Source of the DNA: Asanoa hainanensis
Lineage (GTDB): Bacteria > Actinomycetota > Actinomycetes > Mycobacteriales > Micromonosporaceae
Reading direction: 5' to 3'
NCBI RefSeq assembly: GCF_900188485.1
Contig: NZ_FZPH01000003.1
Span: 310,001 to 374,000 of the forward strand
DNA: 64,000 nt
Numbering within the stretch: the stretch's first letter is position 1; each line of letters begins with the position of its first letter. This document shows positions 1-7,936 of the stretch, piece after piece. Both the position numbers and the translations under genes were made by a program. The notes below the pieces were generated by a model. The model made no database searches, was not told where the DNA came from, and saw only the letters and a program-made list of their open reading frames with translations.

Positions 1-260
1 TGCAGAAGGAAGCGGTGCTGGCCGCCGCACGGTCGCTGGTCACGGTCGAGGAGGTCGTCGACGAGCTCGAGCCGCGGCCCGGTGCGGTGGTCCTGCCGGG
101 CTGGGTGGTCACCGCCGTGGCGCACGTGCCGCGCGGCGCGCACCCGTCCTACGCGCAGGGCTACTACGACCGCGACAACGACTACTACCAGTCCTGGGAT
201 CCGATCAGCCGGGACCGCGAGACGTTCGGGCGCTGGCTGGACGAGGTGACCGCCGCATGA
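1..260 (+). CDS. pcaI: 3-oxoadipate CoA-transferase subunit A, C-terminal part
   Basis: Only the last 85 or so codons are present; the frame is open to the left edge, so the start lies upstream. The subunit pairs with PcaJ to transfer CoA from succinyl-CoA to 3-oxoadipate, the penultimate step of the beta-ketoadipate pathway. The visible tail (LVTVEEVVDEL, LPGWVVTAVAHVPRGAHPS, then an acidic tyrosine-rich stretch) resembles the C-terminus of family I CoA-transferase alpha subunits. Its TGA overlaps the ATG of the next gene, whose product is recognisable as the beta subunit; this context carries much of the assignment. First visible gene of the pca operon. A paralogous acyl CoA-transferase subunit cannot be excluded, but the dioxygenase genes downstream make PcaI most likely. 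Confidence 0.85.
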   Translation, partial: QKEAVLAAARSLVTVEEVVDELEPRPGAVVLPGWVVTAVAHVPRGAHPSYAQGYYDRDNDYYQSWDPISRDRETFGRWLDEVTAA

Positions 261-1018
261 GCGGGTGGACCGCCGACGAGATGATGACCGTCACCGCCGC
301 GCGCTCGCTGGCTGGCCGCACCTCGTGTTTCGTCGGCATCGGGCTGCCCAGCACGGCGGCCAACCTGGCCCGCCGCACCTCGAACCCGAACCTGGCGCTG
401 ATCTACGAGTCGGGTGCGATCGGCGCCAAGCCGACCACGTTGCCACTGTCCATCGGGGACGGTGAGCTCGGCGAGACCGCGGACGCGGTGGTCAGCGTCC
501 CCGAGATCTTCAACTACTGGCTCCAGCCCGGCCGGGTCGACGTCGGGTTCCTGGGCGCCGCGCAGGTCGACCGGCGCGGCAACATCAACACGACGGTGAT
601 CGGCGACTATCGCTCACCCGCTGTCCGGTTGCCGGGCGCGGGTGGCGCTCCCGAGATCGCCGCCTCCTGCCGCGAGACCATCGTGGTCGTCCGGCACCGG
701 CCGCGTACGCTCGTCGACCGCCTCGAGTTCGTCACCTCGCTCGGCTTCGGCGACGGTCCCGGCGACCGGGCGGCGCTCGGCCTGCGCGGTCGCGGCCCGA
801 TCCGGCTGATCACCGACCTCGGCGTGCTCGAGCCCGACCCCTCGACCTGCGAGCTGACGCTGGTCAGCATCCATCCCGGTGTCGAGGTCGAGGCGGTGCG
901 CGCCGCGACCGGCTGGCCGCTCACCGTGCGCGCCGACCTGCGGGTCACCGAGGAGCCCACTGTCGCGGAGCTCGCCGCCCTGCGATCACTGACGACGAGA
1001 GGAGGCGGCGTTGCCTGA
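257..1018 (+). CDS. pcaJ: 3-oxoadipate CoA-transferase subunit B
   Basis: Beta subunit (253 residues) of the cytoplasmic succinyl-CoA:3-oxoadipate CoA-transferase. The segment YESGAIGAKP near residue 52 matches the family I beta-subunit (E)SGxxG motif that carries the glutamate forming the CoA thioester intermediate. FLGAAQVDRRGNINTT is also typical of the family. ATG overlaps the pcaI stop (ATGA), indicating translational coupling and a 1:1 subunit ratio. The 3' end overlaps the start of pcaH by 8 bases. Length and motif order are normal; nothing appears broken. Confidence 0.93.
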   Translation: MSGWTADEMMTVTAARSLAGRTSCFVGIGLPSTAANLARRTSNPNLALIYESGAIGAKPTTLPLSIGDGELGETADAVVSVPEIFNYWLQPGRVDVGFLGAAQVDRRGNINTTVIGDYRSPAVRLPGAGGAPEIAASCRETIVVVRHRPRTLVDRLEFVTSLGFGDGPGDRAALGLRGRGPIRLITDLGVLEPDPSTCELTLVSIHPGVEVEAVRAATGWPLTVRADLRVTEEPTVAELAALRSLTTRGGGVA

Positions 1019-1730
1019 CTGGAAGCCACCCGCGCCCTACCGGAGCCACGCGCCGGACGAGCAACCCCCGCTGGAGTCACCGGAATACGGCTCGACCCGG
1101 CTGCGCAGCCCGCGCCAACCGTTGGTGGCGCTGCCGCAGGGACTGACCGAGCTCACCGGGCCGGTGCTCGGGTCCGACCGGGTCGGCCCGCTCGACCACG
1201 ACCTGACCCGCCAGCACGACGGCGAGCCGCAGGGCGAACGGATCGAGGTGTTCGGCCGGGTGCTCGACGGCGACGGCCGGCCAGTCCGGGACACACTCGT
1301 CGAGGTCTGGCAGACCAACGCCGCCGGTCGCTACCTGCACGCGGGAGACCGGCACCCGGCACCGCTCGACCCCAACTTCACCGGGGCCGGGCGGGCGATG
1401 ACCGACAGCGAGGGCCGCTACCGGTTCGTCACCATCAAGCCCGGCGCGTACCCCTGGCGCAACCACCACAACGCCTGGCGCCCGGCGCACATCCACTTCT
1501 CGCTGTTCGGCCACGCGTTCACGCAGCGCCTGGTCACCCAGATGTACTTCCCCAACGACCCGCTCTTCGACCAGGACCCGATCTTCAACTCGGTACGCGA
1601 CCCCGCCGCCCGGCAGCGCCTGGTCGCCGCGTTCGACCTCGGCGCCACGACACCGGAGTGGTCACTCGCCTACCGCTTCGACATCGTGTTGCGTGGACGC
1701 GACGCCACCCCGATGGAGGACGAGGCATGA
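1011..1730 (+). CDS. pcaH: Protocatechuate 3,4-dioxygenase beta subunit
   Basis: Catalytic iron(III) subunit of the enzyme that cleaves protocatechuate intradiol to 3-carboxy-cis,cis-muconate. The TTG start at 1011 has a strong ribosome site (GAGAGGAGG at 997-1005) and lies inside the end of pcaJ. With this start the four iron ligands fall at Tyr108, Tyr147, His160 and His162, the same spacing as in the Pseudomonas putida subunit; the core reads NAWRPAHIHFS. 239 residues, normal for PcaH. The next gene overlaps its stop (ATGA), so alpha and beta chains are translated in tandem. All residues needed for activity are visible. Confidence 0.97.
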   Translation: MPDWKPPAPYRSHAPDEQPPLESPEYGSTRLRSPRQPLVALPQGLTELTGPVLGSDRVGPLDHDLTRQHDGEPQGERIEVFGRVLDGDGRPVRDTLVEVWQTNAAGRYLHAGDRHPAPLDPNFTGAGRAMTDSEGRYRFVTIKPGAYPWRNHHNAWRPAHIHFSLFGHAFTQRLVTQMYFPNDPLFDQDPIFNSVRDPAARQRLVAAFDLGATTPEWSLAYRFDIVLRGRDATPMEDEA

Positions 1731-2275
1731 CGACTCCGTCGCAGACGGTTGGGCCATTCTTCGCGCTCGGGCTGCCCTGGGCGGACGGGCCTTTTGCGGT
1801 GGCCGAGGACTTTCCCGGCGCGTTCTGGCTGCGCGGCGTGGTGCTCGACGGTGCCGGCGAGCCCGTGCCGGACGCGCTGATCGAGATCTGGCAGGCCGAC
1901 CCGGCCGGGCGGTTCGACCACCCGGACGACCCGCGCGGCCCGGTGGCCACCGCCGGCTTCCGCGGCTTCGCCCGCTGCCCGACCGACACCGACGGGCGCT
2001 ACGCGATCCGGACGGTCCGCCCGGGCCCGGTCCCCGGGCCGGACGGCCACCTCCAGGCACCCCACATCGACGTCAGCGTGCTGGCCCGCGGGCTGCTCGA
2101 CCGGCTGGTCACCCGGGTCTACTTCCCCGACGAGGCCGCCAACGCCGACGACCCGGTGCTGGCCACCGTCGACGCCGTGCGCCGCCAGACGCTGATCGCG
2201 AAGGAGACCGACGACGGCATCGCCTTCGACATCACCATGCAGGGCGACCATGAGACCGTCTTCTTCACGTTCTGA
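1727..2275 (+). CDS. pcaG: Protocatechuate 3,4-dioxygenase alpha subunit
   Basis: Structural subunit (182 residues) that completes the PcaHG active-site cleft. The ATG at 1727 overlaps the pcaH stop; the N-terminus TPSQTVGPFFALGL is the family's signature opening, which decides this start over an in-frame upstream one. It keeps the dioxygenase fold (VPDALIEIWQADPAGRF, APHIDVSVLARGLLDRLVTR) but has aspartate-valine-serine where PcaH has the two histidine ligands, as expected for a non-catalytic alpha chain. It overlaps pcaB by 26 bases. Confidence 0.95.
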   Translation: MTTPSQTVGPFFALGLPWADGPFAVAEDFPGAFWLRGVVLDGAGEPVPDALIEIWQADPAGRFDHPDDPRGPVATAGFRGFARCPTDTDGRYAIRTVRPGPVPGPDGHLQAPHIDVSVLARGLLDRLVTRVYFPDEAANADDPVLATVDAVRRQTLIAKETDDGIAFDITMQGDHETVFFTF

Positions 2276-3422
2276 GGGCCTGTTCGCCGGCATCCTCGAA
2301 CGCGGCCCGGTGCCGGCCGCGGTCGCCGACGACGCCTGGGTGCGGGCGATGCTGTCAGCGGAGTCCGCGCTGGCCGCCGCCAACGCCGCGGCCGGCGTGA
2401 TCCCGTCGGCGGCCGGCGACGCGATCGTCGCGGCCTGCGCGGACCTGGCGCCGGACCCCGTTGATCTCGGCGGAGCGGCGGCCGCACACGCCACCCCGGT
2501 CGTGCCGCTGGTCGGCGCGATCCGGGCGGCGGTGCCGCCGGAGACACGCGAGCACGTGCACGCCGGCGCGACCAGCCAGGACATCCTCGACACGGCGGCG
2601 ATGCTGGTCGCCCGCGAGGCGCTGGCCGCCCTGCTGTCCGACCTGGACGGCGCCGCCGACGCCGCGGCGGCGCTGGCCGCCGCGCACCGCGACACCGCGC
2701 TGATCGGCCGTACCCTGCTGCAACAGGCGGTGCCGACCACCTTCGGGCTCACCGCCGCCGGCTGGCTGACCGGGCTCGACGCCGCCGCGCTCGACCTGCG
2801 CGGCTTCAAACCGACGGCACAGCTCGGCGGTGCGGCCGGCACGCTGGCCGGGCTCGGGCCCGCCGGCCCGGCCGTGCTCGCCGACTTCGCCCGCCGGCTC
2901 GGCCTCGCCGCCCCCGACCTGCCGTGGCACACCGAACGCGGCCGGATCGGGCGGCTCGCGAGCGCCCTCGGTGTCGCGGCCGGCGCCCTCGGCAAGCCCG
3001 CCCGCGACGTCACCCTGCTCGCGCAGGGCGAGGTCGGCGAGGTCGCGGAAGGCGCGCCCGGCGGGTCCAGCGCGATGGCGCACAAGCACAACCCGGTGGC
3101 CGCCGTCAGCACGCTGGCCGCCACCGCCCAGGCGCCGGGCCTGGTCGCGACGCTGCTGGCCAGCGCGGTGCAGGAGCACCAGCGCGGCGCCGGCGGCTGG
3201 CAGGCCGAGTGGCGGCCCCTGCGCGAGCTGCTGGTCACCGTCGGCTCGGCCGCCGCCTGGCTGCGCGCCTGCCTGTCGGGGCTGGTCGTGCACCCGGATG
3301 TGATGCGCGCCAACCTCGACCGGGCCGGTTGGCCGACCGAGCGCGGTGCCACCGACCCGGTCGGCAGTGCCGGCCACTTCGTCGATCTCGCGCTGGCCGG
3401 ACACCGGAGGACCCATGGTTGA
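2250..3422 (+). CDS. pcaB: 3-carboxy-cis,cis-muconate cycloisomerase
   Basis: Fumarase/aspartase-superfamily lyase (390 residues) that lactonises 3-carboxymuconate to 4-carboxymuconolactone. The superfamily signature appears as GSSAMAHKHNP starting at residue 271; HAGATSQDILDTA near residue 105 is the conserved substrate-contacting segment. The methionine of the usual GSSxMPxKxN is followed by Ala-His rather than Pro-x, as is common in the muconate branch. The start lies 26 bases inside pcaG and the stop inside pcaC, so it is an internal operon gene. Shorter than the roughly 450-residue Pseudomonas enzyme, lacking part of the C-terminal region. Confidence 0.93.
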   Translation: MRPSSSRSEGLFAGILERGPVPAAVADDAWVRAMLSAESALAAANAAAGVIPSAAGDAIVAACADLAPDPVDLGGAAAAHATPVVPLVGAIRAAVPPETREHVHAGATSQDILDTAAMLVAREALAALLSDLDGAADAAAALAAAHRDTALIGRTLLQQAVPTTFGLTAAGWLTGLDAAALDLRGFKPTAQLGGAAGTLAGLGPAGPAVLADFARRLGLAAPDLPWHTERGRIGRLASALGVAAGALGKPARDVTLLAQGEVGEVAEGAPGGSSAMAHKHNPVAAVSTLAATAQAPGLVATLLASAVQEHQRGAGGWQAEWRPLRELLVTVGSAAAWLRACLSGLVVHPDVMRANLDRAGWPTERGATDPVGSAGHFVDLALAGHRRTHG

Positions 3423-3807
3423 CGATGGTGCGGCGGTGCGCCGCGCCGTGCTCGGCGACGCCCACGTCGACCGGGCGGCCGCGGCGGCGACCGCGTTCAG
3501 CGCACCCTGGCAGGAGCACGTCACCGCACACGCCTGGGGCGCCGTGTGGACCCGGCCGGGGTTGGACCGGCGCACCCGCTGTCTGGTCACCATCGCCCTA
3601 CTGGCCAGCCAGCACGCGAGCACCGAACTGGCGATGCACGTGCGGGCCGCGATCGGGCAGGGTGTCACTCCTACGGAGATCCGCGAGGTGTTGCTGCACA
3701 CCGCGGTTTACGCTGGTGCGCCGGCGGCGAACACCGCGTTCGCGACCGCCCAGCGGGTGCTCGACGAGCTCGGCATCGAACTCGGGAGCGAGGAGGCGTC
3801 GTCGTGA
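3415..3807 (+). CDS. pcaC: 4-carboxymuconolactone decarboxylase
   Basis: 130-residue CMD-family protein that decarboxylates 4-carboxymuconolactone to 3-oxoadipate enol-lactone. The ATG at 3415 (MVDDGAAVRRAVLGDAHVD) overlaps the pcaB stop by 8 bases and gives the family's normal length and N-terminus. WGAVWTRPGLDRRTRCLVTI and the later TPTEIREVLLHTAVYAGAP are the characteristic CMD helices. In Rhodococcus and Streptomyces this domain is usually fused to the enol-lactonase as PcaL; here it stands alone and no separate pcaD is visible nearby. Its stop overlaps the regulator start (GTGA). Confidence 0.93.
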   Translation: MVDDGAAVRRAVLGDAHVDRAAAAATAFSAPWQEHVTAHAWGAVWTRPGLDRRTRCLVTIALLASQHASTELAMHVRAAIGQGVTPTEIREVLLHTAVYAGAPAANTAFATAQRVLDELGIELGSEEASS

Positions 3808-4598
3808 CCACGGTGCGCTCGGCCGATTTCGTGCAGTCGCTCGAACGTGGGCTCGCGGTGATCCGGGCCTTCGACCGCACGCACCCCGAGCTCACCCTCA
3901 GCGAGGTCGCCGCGACCACCGGGGTCACCCGGGCCGCCGCCCGCCGCTTCCTGCTGACGCTGATGGACCTCGGGTACGTGCGCACCGACGGCCGGCTCTT
4001 CTCGCTGACGCCGCGGGTGCTCGAGCTCGGCTACGCGTACCTGTCGAGCCTGTCCCTGCCCGAGGTCGCCGAGGTGCACCTGGAGGCCCTGGTCGCCGAG
4101 GTCAACGAGTCGTCGTCGGTGTCGGTCCTGGACGGCCCCGACGTGGTCTACGTGGCCCGGGTGCCCACCTCGCGGATTATGACGGTGGCCATCAACGTTG
4201 GCACCCGGTTCCCGGCGTACGCGACCTCGATGGGCCGGGTCCTGCTCGCGGGGATGCCCGACGGCGAGCTGGCGTCCTACCTCGACACCGTGTCCATCGA
4301 CCGGCTCACGGCCCGCACGATCGGCGGGGTCGGAGCACTGCGGACCGAGCTGGCCCGGGTACGCGCGCAGGGCTGGGCCCTGGTCGACCAGGAGCTGGAG
4401 GAGGGCCTGCGCGCGGTGGCGGCACCGATCCGCGACCGCGCCGGCCGCACGGTGGCGGCCGTCAACGTCTCCACCGCCGCCAGCCGCACGACCCTGGAGG
4501 CCATCCGCCGCGACCTGGTGCCGCCGCTGCTCGCCGCCGCCGCCCGCATCTCCGCCGACCTCCCGGCCACCCCACGCGGTGAAAGAAGAATCAGCTAA
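3804..4598 (+). CDS. pcaR: IclR-family regulator of the pca operon
   Basis: 264-residue transcription factor, probably the pathway-specific regulator sensing a beta-ketoadipate intermediate. An N-terminal winged helix (LTLSEVAATTGVTRAAARRF, about residues 33-52) is followed by an IclR effector domain (FPAYATSMGRVLLAGM, then GWALVDQELEEGLRAVAAPI). GTG at 3804 overlaps the pcaC stop, so it is co-transcribed with its likely targets. IclR proteins such as PcaR/PcaU control this pathway in other bacteria; sensing and direction here are inference. Odd feature: its TAA stop (4596-4598) lies in the terminal inverted repeat of a palindromic element, so the original C-terminus may have been altered. 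Confidence 0.87.
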   Translation: MTTVRSADFVQSLERGLAVIRAFDRTHPELTLSEVAATTGVTRAAARRFLLTLMDLGYVRTDGRLFSLTPRVLELGYAYLSSLSLPEVAEVHLEALVAEVNESSSVSVLDGPDVVYVARVPTSRIMTVAINVGTRFPAYATSMGRVLLAGMPDGELASYLDTVSIDRLTARTIGGVGALRTELARVRAQGWALVDQELEEGLRAVAAPIRDRAGRTVAAVNVSTAASRTTLEAIRRDLVPPLLAAAARISADLPATPRGERRIS

Positions 4599-4762
4599 GG
4601 CGTGTTTCATAACTGGGGTCGAGGCGAGGCGGAGTCCAGGGGTCGTCTGGGTGTGCGGCGGCTTTGCCCGGATACCGGTGTTGTATCCGGGTGAAGGCGC
4701 CGTGCGGCCAGGCGGCGCCTGGGCCCGCCGCAGCCCGGCCCCAGTTATGAAACACGCCTTAG
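4595..4762. mobile_element. MITE-like palindromic element
   Basis: Perfect 24-base terminal inverted repeats at 4595-4618 and 4739-4762 (outer end CTAAGGCGTGTTTCATAACT). A second perfect hairpin sits at its centre: 9-base arms 4667-4675 and 4683-4691. The two palindromes share a midpoint near 4679, so the whole element could fold on itself. No reading frame of its own is convincing. TA lies at both outer ends, compatible with a TA target duplication as made by IS630/Tc1-like or some IS5-group transposases. I see no second copy in the window. A large REP-type hairpin is the alternative; function as a terminator for the pca operon is possible either way. Confidence 0.75.
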
Positions 4763-4838
4763 GCGCTGTCGAAACGCCACCGGTCTGTTCGACGCGTCGG
4801 TGACGGTCAGAATGGCCGTGACGGATGGGAGACAGACG

Positions 4839-5264
4839 ATGCGCTTCATGCTGCTGCTCAAGGGTGACCCGCCGCCCGGTGCGATGCCGCCGGCCCACCT
4901 GGTGCAGGCGATGCACGACTACGACAGCGAGCTGGCCAAGGCGGGGGTGCTGGTCGCCGCCGAAGGGCTCTGGGACAGCTCGCAGGGCGCCCGGGTGATC
5001 TACGCCAAGGGCGAGCGGACGGTCGTCGACGGACCGTTCACCGAGGCCAAGGAGCTGGTCGCCGGCTTCTACCTGATCGACGTCAAGTCGCCGGAGGAGG
5101 CGATCGAGTGGGCGCGGCGCTGCCCGGTCGACGCCGCGATCCCGGAGGGCGCCGACTGGGAGGCGGTGGTCGAGGTGCGCCGGGTCGCCGAGCCGAGCGA
5201 GCTCACCACGATCACCGAGGAGCAGGTGGCGCACGCCGAGCAGTTCAGGCTGGGCCGCTCTTAG
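4839..5264 (+). CDS. DGPF (YciI-like) domain protein
   Basis: 141-residue protein of the YCII/DGPF family. MRFMLLLKGDPPPGA opens the fold, and the name-giving VVDGPFTEAKELVAGFYLID lies near residue 65. ATG 4839 follows GGGAG at a good distance, deciding it over an in-frame ATG further up. The gene overlaps tail-to-tail by 20 bases with an ECF42-type sigma factor. DGPF proteins are the recurrent partners of ECF42 sigma factors and are known targets in Streptomyces; their biochemical role is unsettled. Confidence 0.9.
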   Translation: MRFMLLLKGDPPPGAMPPAHLVQAMHDYDSELAKAGVLVAAEGLWDSSQGARVIYAKGERTVVDGPFTEAKELVAGFYLIDVKSPEEAIEWARRCPVDAAIPEGADWEAVVEVRRVAEPSELTTITEEQVAHAEQFRLGRS

Positions 5265-6492
5265 CTCGTTCCGCCAGCAGCGCCCGCTCCGGGGCGTTGT
5301 CGGTCAGCGCCGCGGCCCGGGTGAACTCCGCCCGGGCCTCGGCGTCCCGGCCGAGCTTGACCAGCAGGTCACCGCGCACCGCTGGCAGCAGGTGATAGGT
5401 GGGAAGCAGGCCGGCCGCGACGATCGCGTCCACCAGCGCGAGACCCGCGGCGGGTCCGTCCGCCATGCCGACCGCGACGGCCCGGTTCAGCTCGACCACC
5501 GCCGACCGGGCCAGCGGGGCGAGCGCGTCGTAGAGCGCCGCGATCAGCTTCCAGTCGGTCTCGTCGGCGGTGCGGGCGCGGGCGTGGCAGGCCGCGATCG
5601 CGGCCTGGAGGGCGTACGGCCCGGGGGTTCCGCCGAGCTCCTCGACCCGGGCGAGCGCGGCGAGCCCGCGACCGATCAGCGCGTGGTCCCAGCGCGCCCG
5701 GTCCTGGTCGAGCAGCCGCACCACCGCGCCGCCCGGCCCGACCCTGGCCCGCAGGCGGGATGCCTGAAGCTCCATCAGCGCCACGAGGCCGTGCACCTCG
5801 GACTCGCCGGGCATCAGGCCGGCCAGGATCCGGCCGAGCCGGAGGGCGTCGTCGCAGAGGGCGGGGCGCACCCAGTCGTCGCCCGCGGTCGCCGCGTAGC
5901 CCTCGTTGAAGATCAGATAGGTCACCTCGAGTACGGAGGCCAGCCGCGCCGGTCGCTCGTGCGGCTCGGGCACCTCGAACGGCACGCCGGCGTCGGACAG
6001 CGCCCGCTTCGCCCGCACGATCCGCTGCGCCACGGTCGACTCGGAGACCAGGAACGCCCGCGCGATCTCCGGCGTCGTCAGCCCGCCGAGCAGCCGCAGG
6101 GTGAGCGCGACCCGGGCCTCCGGTGCCAGCACCGGATGGCAGGAGACGAACACCAGCCGCAGCAGGTCGTCCTCGATCTGGTCGAGGTCGACGTCGATCT
6201 CGACGGTCTCGTCCTGGCTGCGGCCGAACTCCTGGAGCTTGCGGGCGTAGCGCTCGTTGCGCCGGACCAGGTCGACCGCGCGCCGCTTGGCCACCGCCAT
6301 CAGCCAGGCGCCCGGGTTCTTGGGGATCCCCTCGGCCGGCCACTGTTCGAGGGCGGCCACCAGGGCGTCCTGCGCGAGCTCCTCGGCCACGCCGACGTCG
6401 CGCATCATCCCGGCGAGGCCGGCGATCAGGCGCGGCGACTCCATCCGCCAGACGGCTTCGACCGTGCGACGGACCTCGGATTCGGACGGCAC
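5245..6492 (-). CDS. ECF42-type RNA polymerase sigma factor
   Basis: 415-residue alternative sigma factor. Region 2 (VAEELAQDALVAALEQW, about residues 35-51) and region 4 (LTTPEIARAFLVSESTVAQR, about residues 138-157) occupy the first 180 residues. They are followed by the long helical C-terminal extension (DUF6596/TPR-like; LASVLEVTYLIFNEGY, LIAALYDALAPLARSAVVELNRAVAV) that defines ECF42. No anti-sigma factor gene is adjacent, consistent with control by the extension. GTG start at 6492; a 25-base inverted repeat follows in the 52-base gap before the divergent gene. Convergent overlap with the DGPF gene supports functional pairing. Confidence 0.92.
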   Translation of the reverse strand: MPSESEVRRTVEAVWRMESPRLIAGLAGMMRDVGVAEELAQDALVAALEQWPAEGIPKNPGAWLMAVAKRRAVDLVRRNERYARKLQEFGRSQDETVEIDVDLDQIEDDLLRLVFVSCHPVLAPEARVALTLRLLGGLTTPEIARAFLVSESTVAQRIVRAKRALSDAGVPFEVPEPHERPARLASVLEVTYLIFNEGYAATAGDDWVRPALCDDALRLGRILAGLMPGESEVHGLVALMELQASRLRARVGPGGAVVRLLDQDRARWDHALIGRGLAALARVEELGGTPGPYALQAAIAACHARARTADETDWKLIAALYDALAPLARSAVVELNRAVAVGMADGPAAGLALVDAIVAAGLLPTYHLLPAVRGDLLVKLGRDAEARAEFTRAAALTDNAPERALLAERAKSGPA

Positions 6493-6512
6493 GCGACCAA
6501 CCTATCGGGTGT

Positions 6513-6537
6513 GTTGTTGCATATCTGTGGCAACAAC
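6513..6537. promoter_or_regulatory. Inverted repeat in the sigma factor/hypothetical intergenic gap
   Basis: Perfect 8-base arms GTTGTTGC (6513-6520) and GCAACAAC (6530-6537), separated by nine AT-rich bases, lie in the only 52 bases between two divergent genes. ATGCAACA recurs at 6545. Probable operator or promoter overlap; no particular regulator can be named. Confidence 0.5.
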
Positions 6538-6544
6538 CGCCAGG

Positions 6545-7000
6545 ATGCAACACGTGACGATCGTCGAGGTGGTCCTGCTGTCGGCCGCTGACGGCGCGCT
6601 GCGCTACCGCACCGTGTCCAGCGCGCTGCCGGCCGGCGTACACCCGGACGATCTGGCCCTGCACCTGTCGGGCCTGACGTTGTGCACCCCGGGCGCGACG
6701 CTCCACTCGACGAGTTGGCGCTTCGAGTCGGAGTCGGTGGTCCTGACGTACGCCGCGCTGCCGGACCCTTCCCCCACGACGACGTTGCCCTTGTCACCCG
6801 ACCGGATGGTCACCGGCCGCGCCGCCCTGGCACCCTCGCCGCCCGACGTCGACACGGACGCCGTGGCCGCGCACGCCGCCCGCCACCTGGCACTCCTGAC
6901 GGTCACGGACCCGGTGGTCGCGGCCGCGGCCACCGCCCAGCCCGATCTCTGGGACCTCCTCGCCAAGCTCCCCGCCGGCCTCGCCGGCGCCCTCCGCTGA
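6545..7000 (+). CDS. Conserved-looking hypothetical protein
   Basis: 151 residues from ATG 6545 (MQHVTIVEVVLL); GTG 6554 is an alternative start. I do not recognise the family. The N-terminal half alternates beta-like segments (VTIVEVVLLSAADGALRYRT, then ESVVLTYAALPDP) around a GATLHSTSWRF core; the C-terminal half is alanine-rich and helical. No signal peptide or membrane segment. Codon use matches its neighbours, supporting a real gene. It is divergent from the ECF42 sigma factor across a shared palindrome. The 226 bases that follow hold no gene, only the regulatory sites described next. Confidence 0.65.
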   Translation: MQHVTIVEVVLLSAADGALRYRTVSSALPAGVHPDDLALHLSGLTLCTPGATLHSTSWRFESESVVLTYAALPDPSPTTTLPLSPDRMVTGRAALAPSPPDVDTDAVAAHAARHLALLTVTDPVVAAAATAQPDLWDLLAKLPAGLAGALR

Positions 7001-7181
7001 CGACGCCCGACGCTCCACAGCGGACCACCCCGCGCAAGCCGGTTACCGACATTGTGCGCAGCCATACACCAACGAACGGAATGTGGCCTATTGGTATAAC
7101 CTGCTTGGCAAATCGATGGTCACCACAGTGCCGCACCGTCGCGGGTCTGGGTGACGAGAACCAACGGCAGCGGCAGATACT

Positions 7182-7197
7182 GCACAATGTATTGTGC
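7182..7197. promoter_or_regulatory. Palindromic operator before the first FCD/GntR gene
   Basis: GCACAATGTATTGTGC: two 7-base inverted arms around GT, 30 bases before the preferred GTG. A further half site ATTGTGC occurs at 7051-7057. The TTGT/ACAA halves resemble FadR-subfamily GntR operators, so autoregulation by the adjacent gene is the simplest reading. The rest of 7001-7226 includes a short AT-rich patch (7080-7120) that may hold the promoter. Confidence 0.6.
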
Positions 7198-7226
7198 CTG
7201 ATGCCCGACCCCCGAAGGAGCAGGTC

Positions 7227-7892
7227 GTGGAGGCGCAGCTCATCCCCGGTGAACGGCGCACCGCTCACCAGATGGTCCGCGACTCGCTGCGCAGGGCGAT
7301 CCTCGACGGCACCCTCCCCGCGGGCTCCCGTCTGGTCCAGGCCGACATCGCCGCGCGGTTGCGGGTCAGCACCACACCGGTCCGCGAGGCGCTGCGTGAC
7401 CTCGCCTCCGAAGGGCTGATCCGGCTCGACGCGCACCGGGGCGCGGTGGTGCGGGAGACGAGCCTGGCCGAGGTACGCGAGATCTACCTGATCCGCCGCC
7501 TGCTCGAGCCCGAGGCCGTCAAGGTCGCCGTCCAGGAGCTGACCCCTGACCTGCTCGCCCGGCTCGAACGACTACAGGCGGAGCTGGACGCCGCCCGCGA
7601 GCCCGGCCGCTGGGTCGCCCTCAACCGCGAGTTCCACCGCGTGCTCAACAGCGCGGCCGGGCTGCACCGGCTCGCCGAGATCCTCAACCACCTCGACGAC
7701 AACGCCGCGGTCTACGTCAACATGGCACTGCGGGCCGCCGACGCCGACCACCTCGACAGCGGCAACGAGCACCACCAGCGGCTGCTCGAAGCGTGCCGGG
7801 ACGGCGACGGTGAGCGCGCGGCGAAGCTGGTCGTCGAGCACCTCCAGCAGACGCTGAGCACCGTCGAACGCGCGGTCACGAGCCTCCGGTAG
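7227..7892 (+). CDS. FCD-domain GntR-family regulator 1
   Basis: 221-residue transcription factor from GTG 7227, chosen because GAAGGAG sits six bases upstream; GTG 7194 is in frame but lies in the palindrome. The N-terminal winged helix has the recognition segment VSTTPVREALRDLASEGLI (about residues 48-66). The C-terminal FCD domain is all-helical with an acidic/His ligand pattern (IYLIRRLLEPEAV, NREFHRVLN, GNEHHQRLLEA), usually binding a metal and a small carboxylate. It is followed by a closely related paralogue of identical length. Target and ligand unknown; possibly aromatic or organic acid catabolism. Confidence 0.88.
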   Translation: MEAQLIPGERRTAHQMVRDSLRRAILDGTLPAGSRLVQADIAARLRVSTTPVREALRDLASEGLIRLDAHRGAVVRETSLAEVREIYLIRRLLEPEAVKVAVQELTPDLLARLERLQAELDAAREPGRWVALNREFHRVLNSAAGLHRLAEILNHLDDNAAVYVNMALRAADADHLDSGNEHHQRLLEACRDGDGERAAKLVVEHLQQTLSTVERAVTSLR

Positions 7893-7903
7893 TACACAAC
7901 CGA

Positions 7904-7920
7904 CCCTGCAATGTGCAGGG
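7904..7920. promoter_or_regulatory. Palindromic operator before the second FCD/GntR gene
   Basis: CCCTGCA and TGCAGGG arms around ATG, flanked outside by ACAAC and TTGT so that the symmetry nearly continues. It lies 16 bases before the preferred start of the second regulator and 11 bases after the stop of the first. Half-site sequence differs from the palindrome before the first regulator, so the two proteins may have separate specificities. Confidence 0.55.
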
Positions 7921-7936
7921 TTGTAGGGTCTTCGGT

